DNA from: Zingiber officinale
Taxonomy: Eukaryota; Streptophyta; Magnoliopsida; Zingiberales; Zingiberaceae
NCBI RefSeq assembly: GCF_018446385.1
Contig: NC_056001.1
Location: forward strand, 12,146,672-12,210,671
Reading direction: 5' to 3'
DNA length: 64,000 nt
Numbering within the stretch: the first letter of the stretch is position 1; every line of letters starts with the position of its first letter. Of the stretch, positions 18,234 through 30,492 are shown piece by piece. A program made the translations under genes and the position numbers. Below the pieces are notes generated by a model that was given only the letters and a program-made list of their open reading frames with translations, ran no database searches and was not told the DNA's origin.

Positions 18234-21200
18234 CTAGTTCTTGGGATCTCCAGTCAGCATAGGTTGGGTGTCCTCTGCACTGATTGCTGACAACGGCATC
18301 AAGCCCATTCCCTGTGATGAGCTTGCAACTAGCTCTCGATTTAACCCCTTGGTTAGCGGATCCGCTAGGTTATCTTTTGACTTCACATAGTCAATAGTGA
18401 TAACTCCAGTTGAGAGTAGTTGTCTAATGGTATTATGTCTACGACGTATATGTCTAGACTTACCATTATACAGATGGCTCTGTGCCCGACTAATTGTTGA
18501 TTGACTATCGCAATGTATGCAAATCGCCGGCACAAGTTTTGGCCATCGTGGAATATCTTCTAAGAATTGTCGTAGCCATTCAGCCTCTTCACCACATTTG
18601 TCAAGAGCTACAAACTCAGATTCCATCGTGGATCTGGTTATTACGGTTTGCTTAGAAGATTTCCAGGAAATGGCTGCACCAGCTAGAGTGAAGACATATC
18701 CACTAGTAGACTTAGAGTCTTTTATATCAGATATCCAACTTGCATCGCTGTATCCTTCTATTACAGCAGGATATCTTGTATAGTGCAGTCCATAGTCACG
18801 AGTATACCTTAAGTACCTCAGTACTCTCGTTATCCCTTTCCAGTGCTCGACACTGGGATTACTCGTGTATCTACTCAGTTTGCTTACTGCGTAGGCCAAG
18901 TCTGGTCGAGTACAACTCATCAAGTACATCAGACTGCCAATCACTTGAGAGTATTCTATCTGCGAGATACTTTCACCTCGATTTTTCGATAGATGTTGAC
19001 TCGTATCTATCGGCGTTCGTGCCAACGCAGTATCACCCTTAGTGAATTTCTCAAGAATCTTGTCCACGTAATGTGACTGATTAAGAACAAGTCCTTCTGT
19101 CGTTCTAAGAATTTTGATTCCAAGAATCACATCAGCTAGGCCCATGTCTTTCATGTCAAATCTTGAGTTCAACATGTGTTTAGTGGATTTGATTATCTTA
19201 TCATTACTTCCAATGATAAGTATGTCATCTACATAGAGGCACAAGATGACATAGGCATTCTCTGTGGCTCTCATGTAGACACATTTATCACATTCATTGA
19301 TCTTGAATCCACATTCCTTCATGGCATTATCAAATTTTTCATGCCACTGCTTTGGTGCTTGTTTCAAGCCATATAATGACTTCACTAATCTACAGACCTT
19401 ATTTTTCTGTCCTGGTACAGAAAATCCTTCAGGTTGGTCCATATAGATTTCCTCTTCTAAATTCCCGTTTAGAAAGGCTGTCTTTACATCCATTTGATGT
19501 ATTTCGAGATTCCATAGAGCGCCGATAGCTAACAATACTCTAATGGAAGTTATTCTCGATACCGGAGAATATGTATCGAAGTAATCAAGGCCTTCTCGTT
19601 GTCGATATCATTTGATTACCAATCTGGCCTTGTATTTATCGATCGTGCCATCTGATTTCATTTTCTTCTTGAAGATCCATTTGTAACCTAATGGTTTACT
19701 TCCCGGAGGAAGATCCACGAGTTCCCAAGTGTGATTTTGCAAGATAGATTCTATCTCAGATGCAATTGCCTCTTTCCAGTGAGGGCCATCAGACGAGCTT
19801 ACTGCTTCTGAGTAACTCCGGGGCTCACTTTCCAGTATGAAAGTGATAAAATCCGATCCGTAGGATTTTTCTACTCGAGCTCGTTTACTCCGTCTAAGCT
19901 CAACCTCAACTGGTTCCTCATCTTTTTCTTCGTCTTGTGTTTCATATGCCCGTTTTGAGGAGCTAGCATCCTCTCGGGTCTTAAAAGGAAATACATGCTC
20001 AAAGAACGAGACATTTCTCGATTCGATTATCGAGTTCTTGTGTATCTCCGGTATGTGTGATTCATACACACAAAATCTATACGCAGCGTTGTTTTGTGCA
20101 TATCCAATAAATATGCAATCAATAGTCTTTGGTCCTATCTTAATCCTTTTCGGATCAGGCACCAACACTTTGGCAAGACACCCCCACATTCGTAAATATT
20201 TGTAGGACGGTTGTCTTCCATTCCACAACTCATAAGGGCTCTTATCTATTTTCTTCCGGGGCACCTTATTTAAAAGGTAATTAGCTGTTAACACTGCTTC
20301 CCCCCACATGGACTCTGGCAATCCAGAGCTTAAGAGAAGAGCATTCATCATCTCCTTAAGAGTTCGGTTCTTTCGCTGAGCAACTCCATTTTGCTGAGGA
20401 GTATAAGGAGCTGTTGTTTCGTGTCTGATCCCATATTCAGCACACAACTCAGCGAACGGTGACACATATTCACCGCCTCGGTCACTTCGAACCACCTTAA
20501 TCTTTCTATTAAGCTGGTTTTCAACCTTATTCTTATAGAGAGCAAATTTCTCTATAGCTTCATCCTTACTTTTGAGAAGATACACATAACAGTATTTTGT
20601 GTTATCATCTACAAAAGTGATGAAATATTTATTACCACCACGTGTTGGCGTACCTTTTAGGTTGCACACATCAGTGTGGATTAGGTCAAGTGGTTCATTA
20701 CTTCTTTCAATATGTTGAAAGGATGACCTTGTCATTTTTGCTTCAACACAAATCTCACACTTGTGTTTTAGGTCAAGGTGAAATGTAGGTATGCTTTGCA
20801 TGTTTATTAATCTACGCAACACATCGTAGTTAACATGTCCTAGTCTACCATGCCACAAACACGAAGACTCAAGCATATAAGTGGAAGAGCTTTCATTTTT
20901 ATTTATCTTGGGCCTAATGGCCATTACATTAAGCTTAAACAGCCCATCAGATACATAGCCTCTTCCTATAAACACTCCATTTTTGGACAATACAACTCTG
21001 TCCGACTCAAAAACAATGCGAAAGCCATGCTTGCTCAGAAGTGATCCGGACACTAGATTCTTCCGAATCTCCGGAACGTACAACACATTGTTCAGAGTGA
21101 GGTCCTTGCCCGAGGTCATCTTCAGCACCACCTTTCCTTGGCCTATGACGTCCGAGGTTGCTAAGTTCCCCATGAATAGTTTATCTCCAGTAACTTCTTC

Positions 21201-22205
21201 GAAGTTGTGGAGCAGCTCTTTGTTGCAGCACACATGTCTGGTGGCTCCAGTATCAATCCACCATTGTCGAGGATTGGAACCTATTAGGTTCACTTCAGAA
21301 ATCACGGCGCAGAGATCCATATCCTGTTCTCCTGCCAAGTTGGCCTCTGGCTTTTTCTTCTTTGGCCTTTTACAGTCTGAAGCCTTGTGACCCATACGAT
21401 CACAATTGTAGCATTTCCCTAAGAACTTCTTTTTCATGTTTTGTCCTTTGGGTTACGTCGTGGAAGATTTTGGATGCTTCCGTTTTGAGCTTTGTCCGTG
21501 CTCAACAACATTGGCTTTTACAGTAGCCTGAGAGAACAGTTTTCTCTCCGAATTCTTGTTGTCTTCTTCTATACGAAGGCGAACAACAAGTTCCTCCAGG
21601 TTCATTTCCTTCCGCTTGTGCTTCAGATAATTCTTAAAGTCCTTCCAGCCAGTTGGTAGATTTTCAATGATAGCTGCCACTTGGAAGGTTTCGCTCAGAG
21701 TCATACCTTCTGAGTGAATTTCTTGTAAGAGTACTTGAAGCTCCTGGACTTGACTGATTACAGACTTCGAGTCACTCATCTTATAGTCCAGGAAACGACC
21801 AACAATAAACTTTTTGGCCCCGGCATCCTCCGATTTATATTTCTTGTCCAGAGATTCCCACAGTTCTTTTGCCGTTTTTATCTCACAATACACAAGATAG
21901 AGTGAGTCGGCAAGATTGTTAAGGATGTAGTTTCGACAAAGGAACTCAGACTCGTTCCATTTGTCGAGCAGAAGGAGGGTGTTCACCTCATCTACACCCT
22001 TAACAACCTTGGGAATTTCCTCGGTCAAGATACGTGCCAGACCTAGCATGGTTAAGTAGAAGAACATCTTCTACTGCTACCACTTAAAATTCACTCCTGT
22101 GAATTTTTCTGGCTTTTCCTCGTGATTGATTGGCACATTCCCAATCGGGGCGGAGGAGGCCGGCACATGTTGAGCCTGTTGCATCTCAACATTTTCTGCC
22201 GCCAT
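18234..22205 (-). pseudogene. Copia gag-pol frame with four in-frame stops
   Basis: The ATG at 22205 begins one frame of 1,324 codons to the stop at 18234, interrupted only by nonsense codons: two TAG near 22082 and 22076, a TAA near 21453 and a TGA near 19608. Domains in order: copia gag (UBN2 type), CCHC knuckle CYNCDRMGHKASDC (near 21410), protease with WWIDTGA (near 21270), gag-pre-integrase with an HHCC zinc site, integrase with HTD and SDRGGEY motifs, reverse transcriptase with YVDD (near 19230), RNase H ending near 18280. The integrase codon at 20376-20378 is Gln where the family has its third catalytic Glu. No frameshifts were seen. It could move only with help in trans. Confidence 0.92.
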
Positions 22206-22233
22206 CGTAACAGAACGAATCTGTTTTAAGTTT

Positions 22234-23210
22234 TGTTGGGTGTAAACCCGTTACAATTCTGAGTGCGTACCAGAGTCACAAGAACTTACAATCAAGTAGG
22301 TTTGAGCAGATAATCTCAAACTGTCGACTCTAGCGAGCCGAACCACGCACCGAGTAGATGAGTCGCGGACATCGTTAGTTGTCGAGCGGCGCCACGTTGC
22401 TGTTGAGAGTTGCTGACAGGATGTCAAGAGCTGCAACACGAACTCAGAGTGGATGCCGAGTCCAGCAGAGCGCTGTCTCCTTAAAACAGATTCGGCCCCT
22501 CCGTGGTGCTCAGAGGATTAGGTGGATGTCTGTTTCCCAGGATAAAACGGCAGGATCACGAGCACAACCGAGCACTGATTGTCGTGACGATCTGAACTAG
22601 ATCCGAAAACTATCACTATTTCTATTGAGCAAAATAAATACACAACAGAAGGGAAGAAAACATGGGGATTCAAAGAGGAAGGGAAGCAAGTGCTCATGTG
22701 CTCTTCTCACACACTTCTCTCACACAAAGCTCACATATAAAGCTCGAGTTTTTTTTTCTCTGCTCTTGCTTCAAGCTTCAATGGTCTTATATAGACCTCT
22801 GCCTCTTCTCGTTGCAAGTCCAATGAGCAAGCCCAAGGAGCAAGCCACGTTGTGGCTTGCATGCTTGCCAGCAAGCCACAACGTGGCTTGCATGCTTGCA
22901 AAAAAATGCCAGCAAGCCACGTTAACGTGGCTTACATGCTTGCCACAAATTGCAAGCTTGCCACGTGGCGAGCAAGCAAGCTGCCACGTGGCGTGCAGGT
23001 AAGTTGACGACTTTCCTCATCTTGTATGCTGGCCAATAAGTTGTCTGACTGATGTTACAAATAATGGGGTTCATAAAATGACCTTTCGGGTTGATGTCAT
23101 CCGGGCCCTGAATTTTCATCCCCTTTGTTCTGAATCAGTCGAAAAATCTTGCTTTCAATCGTTGTGGGACTACAACCCACATGCCACGTTTTCATTCAAT
23201 TTTTCTAACA
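22234..23210 (-). repeat. 5' LTR of copia B
   Basis: 977 bp. It differs from the 3' LTR by a few substitutions and an extra repeat unit near 22860-22900 (CAGCAAGCCACAACGTGGC). Confidence 0.93.
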
Positions 23211-23543
23211 CTTACAGCATACGACTGGTTCGCACTGAACAAACACAAATAGACATGCAACCTAACATTCATTATTTTAAGACAGTGTCTGTGATTAGCA
23301 CCTAGCTCCAGGCCTTTATTTCGGTTGTCATTTTGCATCTCCTAAACTATACGAACCGTGCAGGATAGAAAAGAAAGTCCATATGTCATTTCATTTTGGT
23401 GCATAATATGAATATATACACACATCTTATCATCTCGGCATCATTAAGAACAATTTTCACAGGTAGAAGAAAATATGTTTGGTTAATCCTGAAAGCAAGG
23501 CCATATCGATCGATCGATCGATATCGCATGCATGGCTTTCTTC
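23211..23543. other. Interval between copia B and GA2ox, with a GATC microsatellite
   Basis: It should contain the 3' untranslated region of the minus-strand GA2ox. A perfect ATCG/GATC tetranucleotide run occupies 23505-23522. Nothing else was recognised. Confidence 0.5.
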
Positions 23544-24766
<1,223 letters not shown>

Positions 24767-24850
24767 GGCTTAGAGTAAACAGAGCAGGTTTTTGTTTCAG
24801 GGGATGAAAACAGAGCAACGTTTTGCAAGCACCCTTGCTTTACTACCTAC

Positions 24851-24857
24851 TTATATA
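24851..24857 (-). promoter_or_regulatory. TATA box of GA2ox
   Basis: TATATAA on the minus strand inside GTCTATATAAGTA, about 85 bp before the start codon; a plausible core promoter position for a short leader. Confidence 0.6.
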
Positions 24858-27121
24858 GACGTCGAATCATCATTAACTATGACACTTATGATGCTGAAAT
24901 GTCATGGTCGGCATATGAAAAGTTAAATCCATCACCGCCATGGCCCCGCATCCACGAGTGAAAACATGAGTCACAAGTTCAACTTCACGCCTTAATCAAC
25001 ATCTCAAATGCTAATTACACTCCAACATGATTTCCATCAAACTTAATTAGCATCTTAAATGCTAAACGTCAGAAAAATAAGAAGCAAAACTACAAGAGCA
25101 TCAATCTCCTTGTTCCACAAAATTTGTGTCATTGAAACACTAAAAGATTACTTTGGACACCTATAAGCATCTTTTCTGCCTAATCTAAGGAATCTTTGTG
25201 AATTGAACAATTAATCAATGAGACAGACACTGGCAAGGAATGGGAAGTAGGAGCATTTCAGAGTGAAAGACGCACCATTTTATGTCCAAATCAGGCATCA
25301 GAAATACAATCGCAATCTCCGTCTGAGTGATATTACGCTTACTTATGCCACCAGTAACTTGTACAGTTGGAAAAACTGAATTGACTGACAGCGTCGTGAT
25401 CGTCTTGGCGCACCACTCCTGGTTCCACCATGGCATTGGAACGTGTCGCGCTCCCACGGACGCAAGGATCTACGAAGCAACAGCGCAGGACCACGCGAGG
25501 CGGTCACGTAGGGTGACCGCCCACACTTGGTCGTCAGGCGGCGGCGCAAGGTCGTGAGAGGCCGCCTTACGCCGCATGAGAAAAAAAAAGTAAGGGAGGA
25601 GAAGAGTTCGATTCGGATACAAAAATATTTGCATAAACAAAATTTAGTTTCGTGCTTTATTATTTTGAAATAGACAACTGATGAAAAGGGTGAATAGTCT
25701 GCTACTTTTTATGAAATAAACATTAAAAAAAAGGGATTTTTTTTTTCCAATTTTGATTTTCATCTAAATAGGAGTTAGAGATCTTGAGGTCCGTATGGAA
25801 GGCCGACGTGGGCAGCTAGATGCCCTCCGTGACTGAGTCTGAGCGGGATTATGATTGGAGGATGATACAATTGTCAGTGTGGGTACCATTCTATATTTCT
25901 ATGTCCCGATAAGGATCGATTCATGTCCTTATTAAAGTTGGCCAATTATTTGCAGTCTTCGAGGGTGGTAAATGGGATGGGATTGAGAACCCTTGATCAT
26001 TGAAAATACTTGCTGTTCCCACAGGACCACCCTTTTGATTCCAGGTGATGCGATATGTTTCACACCCACTCAGCTTATCCTATCCAGGAGGGGTAAGTTA
26101 TACTGCACTTGTTGTTCTCGTCATCAGTCACAGCAGCAGGCAGGCTTTCAATCTCTTACTGAGTTTCTTAACCAACCTTTTTGTTGGGAAATAAGCAGTG
26201 CCAGTGTACTTCGGAATAGTTCAGAAACGGAAGAAGTGACCTGTAATGTGACTTAGATCTACTATTTCATGGCTGTGAGATAGGGATTGATGCGAGTAAG
26301 ATGGATGACTGATAGCTTTAATTTCACGAGATATTAAAGTATGCGTGCAGATTAAATTGTCAAGAATTAATGATTCCTTTGTTGTCATTGGTAAAGCTTG
26401 GCGAGTGAATGGAGGATTTGGAGACACTGGAACCTCAATGTGTCGTGGATAAGATGCATGGGTCGCAGCTTTAGGAAATAATATATATTATAAATGCGAT
26501 CTGTGCTTCTTGCGCGTTCATTATAAAACGAGAAGAATCGAAAATGTGGAAGCTTGCCTGCCACTACTGTCCTGTTTACCTGTGAGGATGGATTTGAAAA
26601 CTAAAGGACGGCGTGGGAATTGATATTCCTCCGCCAACTGTCAACCGCCAGGTGCCAAACTCGCATCCTTGAATAAAATGCCTGAAGTTCAAATGAGTAA
26701 TTAAAATGTTTTGGATCAACAAGACGAGGCCCAAGAGACCCCACAGCTCTGTTCTTCATGGATGATGCTTGCTCACGTTGTTGTTTTAGTCTCACAATTA
26801 TTATTTGATAGTAAAAGGTGGTAAAGTGGCACTTCGCTCTACAGTCGAAAAAGGATAAATCACCTCACAGTTATTATTGAACAAAGGAGTTTAGTTGGTA
26901 TCTTATCAATTTCCTACCCTTTTGTTGGGCTTGGGCTCGTGCAACACCAACACCAATTTACTAGCCCACCAAAGTGGCGGGCTGTTGTCACAATAACTGT
27001 AGTAGATTCTTTTTTTTATTATTATTTTGAAGAGATGATGGTTGTTAATTTATTTTTTATATATGCTAAATTGATTGTTTTGCATCGAACAGAACCATAA
27101 CCAGTTTCTACTCTCTCAAAA
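24858..27121. other. GA2ox upstream region, no further gene seen
   Basis: Mixed AT-rich DNA with a GC-rich patch at about 25380-25560 and short open frames on both strands that match nothing I recognise. No terminal repeats, RNA genes or exons could be supported. Confidence 0.4.
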
Positions 27122-27143
27122 ATATATATATATATATATATAT
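27122..27143. repeat. (AT)n microsatellite
   Basis: Eleven uninterrupted AT units, followed by a strongly AT-rich tract to about 27700. Confidence 0.9.
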
Positions 27144-27845
27144 TGGACCAGATAATATGGGTGATCAATTCGACCTTACTCGGATAAATCAAGAATTACT
27201 TACAATATATATTCTAGAAGTTTAGTTTTTCGTAATTACGCATCCAATTTAAAAAAAAAATATTTAAAAATTGACCGTAATTAGGGATAAACTAAGCATA
27301 CCAATTTTTTAAAAATGTTAAACCATGTAATACTAAATCTGGGGTCATAGTTTGTAGGATCATAATCACATAATCAATTTAGAGTCAAAATCGAATTGGT
27401 CATATCAAATCTTAAAATATCCTAACAAAAAACTTTAAAATTTAATTTAGTATTGGATAAGATAATCAAATTCATCCATAAATATTAAATCAATTTGATA
27501 TTTAATTAAAATTAACTTTATAATAAATTAAATTAAATTAATAATATTAATGGTATTAATAATTAAAAATATGTATAATAAATAAATATAATTTATTTAT
27601 AATTTTTAAATTTTAAGATAAATATATATATATCTTAGATAATTTTTTTTAAGATTTAAAAAATATATATTTAAATTAAGAATTGATTGAATCAATTAAA
27701 CAATACATCAATTAAAAACTAACTTCATAAAGTTCACGGTACCGGTTGCTCACTAGACTCCCGCCTTATGTGTTGCACTTGCATGCGACTCCCCTCACCC
27801 TCACAATCTGTGTCATTGCTCTCCTCACCCCCACAGCTACCCGCC

Positions 27846-28045
27846 TCCTATGAGATTCTACCGGCACTGCCCCCTCACTTGCGCGCTGCCAACCGTCGAT
27901 CAGCCGATGAGATTGTACCGGCACCGCTCCTCTCACCCGCATGATCGTCATCGGTGCTCCCCTCATCCGTTGCTGCCAACCGCTGGTGAGATCATACTGG
28001 CGCTGCTCTCCTCACCCGTCGTTGCTAGCTACCGGTGAGATCGTT
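27846..28045. repeat. Degenerate GC-rich tandem repeat
   Basis: Four imperfect units begin with a TGAGAT(C/T) motif plus a TACCGGC-like stretch (near 27850, 27907, 27986 and 28036). It stands out from the AT-rich DNA on its left; no coding meaning was found. Confidence 0.5.
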
Positions 28046-28404
28046 TGTAACTTAAAGATCGTATCGATTTCACCGATTCTGTACAATTTCACTGATTCAG
28101 TTTCGATTCCATTGCAAAATCCGATCTAATTCTATCCCAGATTGATTTATTGCATCGATCATAGGATCGTGTGATCCTATAATTTGGATTGTGATTTTGC
28201 ATACCAGGCTTAAGGTGACCGGTCTGACCTCATGGAAATTTCCAACTGACCGGCAGAGTAAATTGGAAAGTACTCGCACTGGTGACTTCAGAAAACCAGT
28301 ATCATGTGGTTGTGCAGCTTATTTGAAGGAAAATCCCTGCAAATGCGTTGTAACTTGGGATCGAATTGCGGATACCTGTGTGATAACTTGACGTCCTTTT
28401 GTTG

Positions 28405-28706
28405 CAAGGGCGTAGCCAAGGCTGGGGTACACTGGGTTCCAGCCCAGTGCAACCCAGATAACCTCCATGTATTCATCACTCCTTGCAATATTATTTCAAG
28501 GCTAAACTGGGCTCCAGCCCAGTTTAGCCCAGCCAATTTTTATATAACAACCATTTTTGACAATATTATTTTATGTCAATATGGAATAGGTCCTATATGA
28601 ACACCAATGATGGAGCAATTGAACTAAGATTTAGTCAATGGTTAGCGATGGAACTATTGAACTAAGATTTAGCCCAGGGTGAGTGATGATCCTGGCTACA
28701 CCATTG
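28405..28706. mobile_element. hAT-type MITE, 302 bp, 8-bp target duplication
   Basis: The ends are inverted repeats CAAGGGCGTAGCCA and, read inward from the right, CAATGGTGTAGCCA (12 of 14 match). A perfect 8-bp duplication TTTTGTTG flanks it at 28397-28404 and 28707-28714. Size, TIR type and duplication length fit non-autonomous hAT elements. The interior has CAGCCCAGT-type inverted motifs and no gene. Confidence 0.85.
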
Positions 28707-28714
28707 TTTTGTTG

Positions 28715-29173
28715 CACTATAGCCCCGAAAGTAAAAATGATGAATTAGGTAACACCAAATTTGGAATGACTGACTCGACCTATTTTCCACTAGTCGTCAG
28801 GATAAATCGGGAAACTCTCGTGGTAGGCAGTCTAAAGGTGCAGTATCACGTGGTTTCGCGCTACAAATGTGCGCTATAACTGAGAATCGAACAATGGGTG
28901 CCTAGGGTTGCACCATAGCTCCGAAGGCACAGATGCCAATTTCTACTTTCTATTGTGGCAAAAGGAGATTATGCTTGCCCCAGATGCCCCTCACAGTCAG
29001 TCCCCAAAAGTATGTAAAGGGAGGTAAATCACGGGATCAACTTATGGTTAACCGTTAAATTATCAATTTCTACTTTCTATTATAGTAAAAAATGATTACA
29101 TTCACCCCATACACCCCTCGTAATCCGAGCCCAAATCTCCTAGTTCACAAAAACAAAGTGGACAAGGGAATGG
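28715..29173. other. Non-genic DNA with a diverged internal duplication
   Basis: Segments starting near 28936 and 29068 share TTTCTACTTTCTATT followed by similar text for about 70 bp: an old tandem duplication with a period near 131 bp. No coding signal was found. Confidence 0.5.
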
Positions 29174-29447
29174 ACCACTTATAATTATGGGCGAATCGTG
29201 ATCACGATTCGGTCATAATTATTTACGATTTCTCCCTAGGTTCATTGTTTGGATTGGGGTGGGTGGTCGGAGGCCCCCCCTCTCTGCCAGGCTGTCTGAC
29301 CACTGACCCACTGTCAACTGCCTCTAAGCGGCCTTCGATCATCCGTCCCGACTTAAACTATAACATGGGAGGACGATAAACCTAGGGAGAGAACGTAACC
29401 AATCGCTGTCAGATCCCAGTCATGATCCAACCGTAATTACAAGTGGT
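29174..29447. mobile_element. Probable MITE with ACCACTT termini and a large internal palindrome
   Basis: The ends are inverted: ACCACTTATAATTATGG on the left and, read inward from the right, ACCACTTGTAATTACGG. Inside, 29192-29211 is a perfect 20-bp palindrome within a 42-bp imperfect one (29181-29222). A related inverted copy appears to lie at about 30440-30492 plus 33425-33530. No clear target duplication was seen. Confidence 0.5.
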
Positions 29448-29911
29448 GCATCTCTTGATCTATTTTTTAATTTTTATGGATCAGAGTATTTATCCTCTCG
29501 TAGTATGTCTTCAATCAATTTATACTTCTAAACAAATAATTAATAAAGTCAGGTAGCGTCGAACTTCAGATGATCGTTATAAAAATATTTCATCGATCAT
29601 CTAAATAAATCAGAAACATACCCATGTTATTTTAATTATTAATATTTAAACATTATTAAAATGGGTTGGACAGATCCATCAAAATTTAAATTTCTGTCTG
29701 GACCAATTAATTAATTAATTTTCCCACCTAATACTTCATAAATCCCATGACAGTCTGGTCCATTACAACACGAATTTTGCCTAGTCGGCTAGTCCCACCA
29801 ACGTTTGTTTTCCTAATAAAAATAATCAAAGGCTTTAATTATTTCACCTAATTATTGTTTTTAATCCGAAGCTAAGTTAGCCGCAAAGCGATTTGTTCAG
29901 TGCGTTGCACA

Positions 29912-30239
29912 TAGGGATAGCAACGACATGAGTTTGGGCCGAATTTGGCTAATTTCAAAATTTATCCTTACTTAAAAAAAATGATCCGAATTTAAATTCA
30001 TCCACTAAACTTAAAAAAATAAAAATACAAGTGAATAATAGATTATTATTATTATTATTATATATTTTATATTATATAATATAAATATTATTGTTTTAAA
30101 TCCATAATCAGAATCAATTTTTAAATCCGATCAACGTATTTAGACTCATCCTGTAATCTATTTAACCGGATTTAAATCTACACTAAATGAAACGGATTTA
30201 ATACGAATCAAATTTAAACCCAATCAATTGTTATCCCTA
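29912..30239. mobile_element. hAT-type MITE, 328 bp
   Basis: Inverted ends TAGGGATAGCAA and TAGGGATAACAA. The flanks GTTGCACA (29904-29911) and GTTGTACA (30240-30247) match at 7 of 8 bases, as for an aged 8-bp hAT duplication. The interior is AT-rich with no gene. Confidence 0.75.
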
Positions 30240-30492
30240 GTTGTACATGACTACTTTATTAAATGTGTTACACATAGCTAGGCTATTCAAACAAATTTTA
30301 TGGAGCAGAAAGCTCCCTTTTAGCCATTCAATTAATACAGATTTGATCTCAACTGCGGGTAATAAAACATCTATCTTGTAAGGAGCTTAGATCTCTTGGT
30401 TAAAGAAAAAATAGATCAAGAAATTTTATAATTATTATTGGATAGTGGCCTACAATTAATTACGATTTCTTTATAGATTTATCGTCTCCCAT

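Larger units (their letters stand above)
16837..23210 (-). mobile_element. Complete Ty1/copia retrotransposon B
   Basis: A 6,374-bp element on the minus strand. LTRs at 16837-17787 and 22234-23210 are nearly identical and flanked by a perfect 5-bp duplication CTTAC (16832-16836 and 23211-23215). Internal order gag, zinc knuckle, protease, integrase, reverse transcriptase, RNase H is copia type. The purine tract on the minus strand (ATGTGGGGGAT) abuts the 3' LTR at 17788-17798. Near-identical LTRs point to recent insertion, yet the coding frame has four stops. No initiator-Met-type primer site follows the 5' LTR, which ends at 22234 on the plus coordinate. It separates the kinase and GA2ox genes. 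Confidence 0.93.

Noticed and set aside
25215..25557. Small gene upstream of GA2ox
   Set aside because: Overlapping short frames on both strands, no domain, no splice or promoter evidence.
26601..26795. 64-codon minus-strand frame
   Set aside because: No family resemblance, and its length is expected by chance.
28190..28400. tRNA-like stretches with short GGGATCGAATT text
   Set aside because: They cannot be folded into a cloverleaf with proper stems and anticodon loop.
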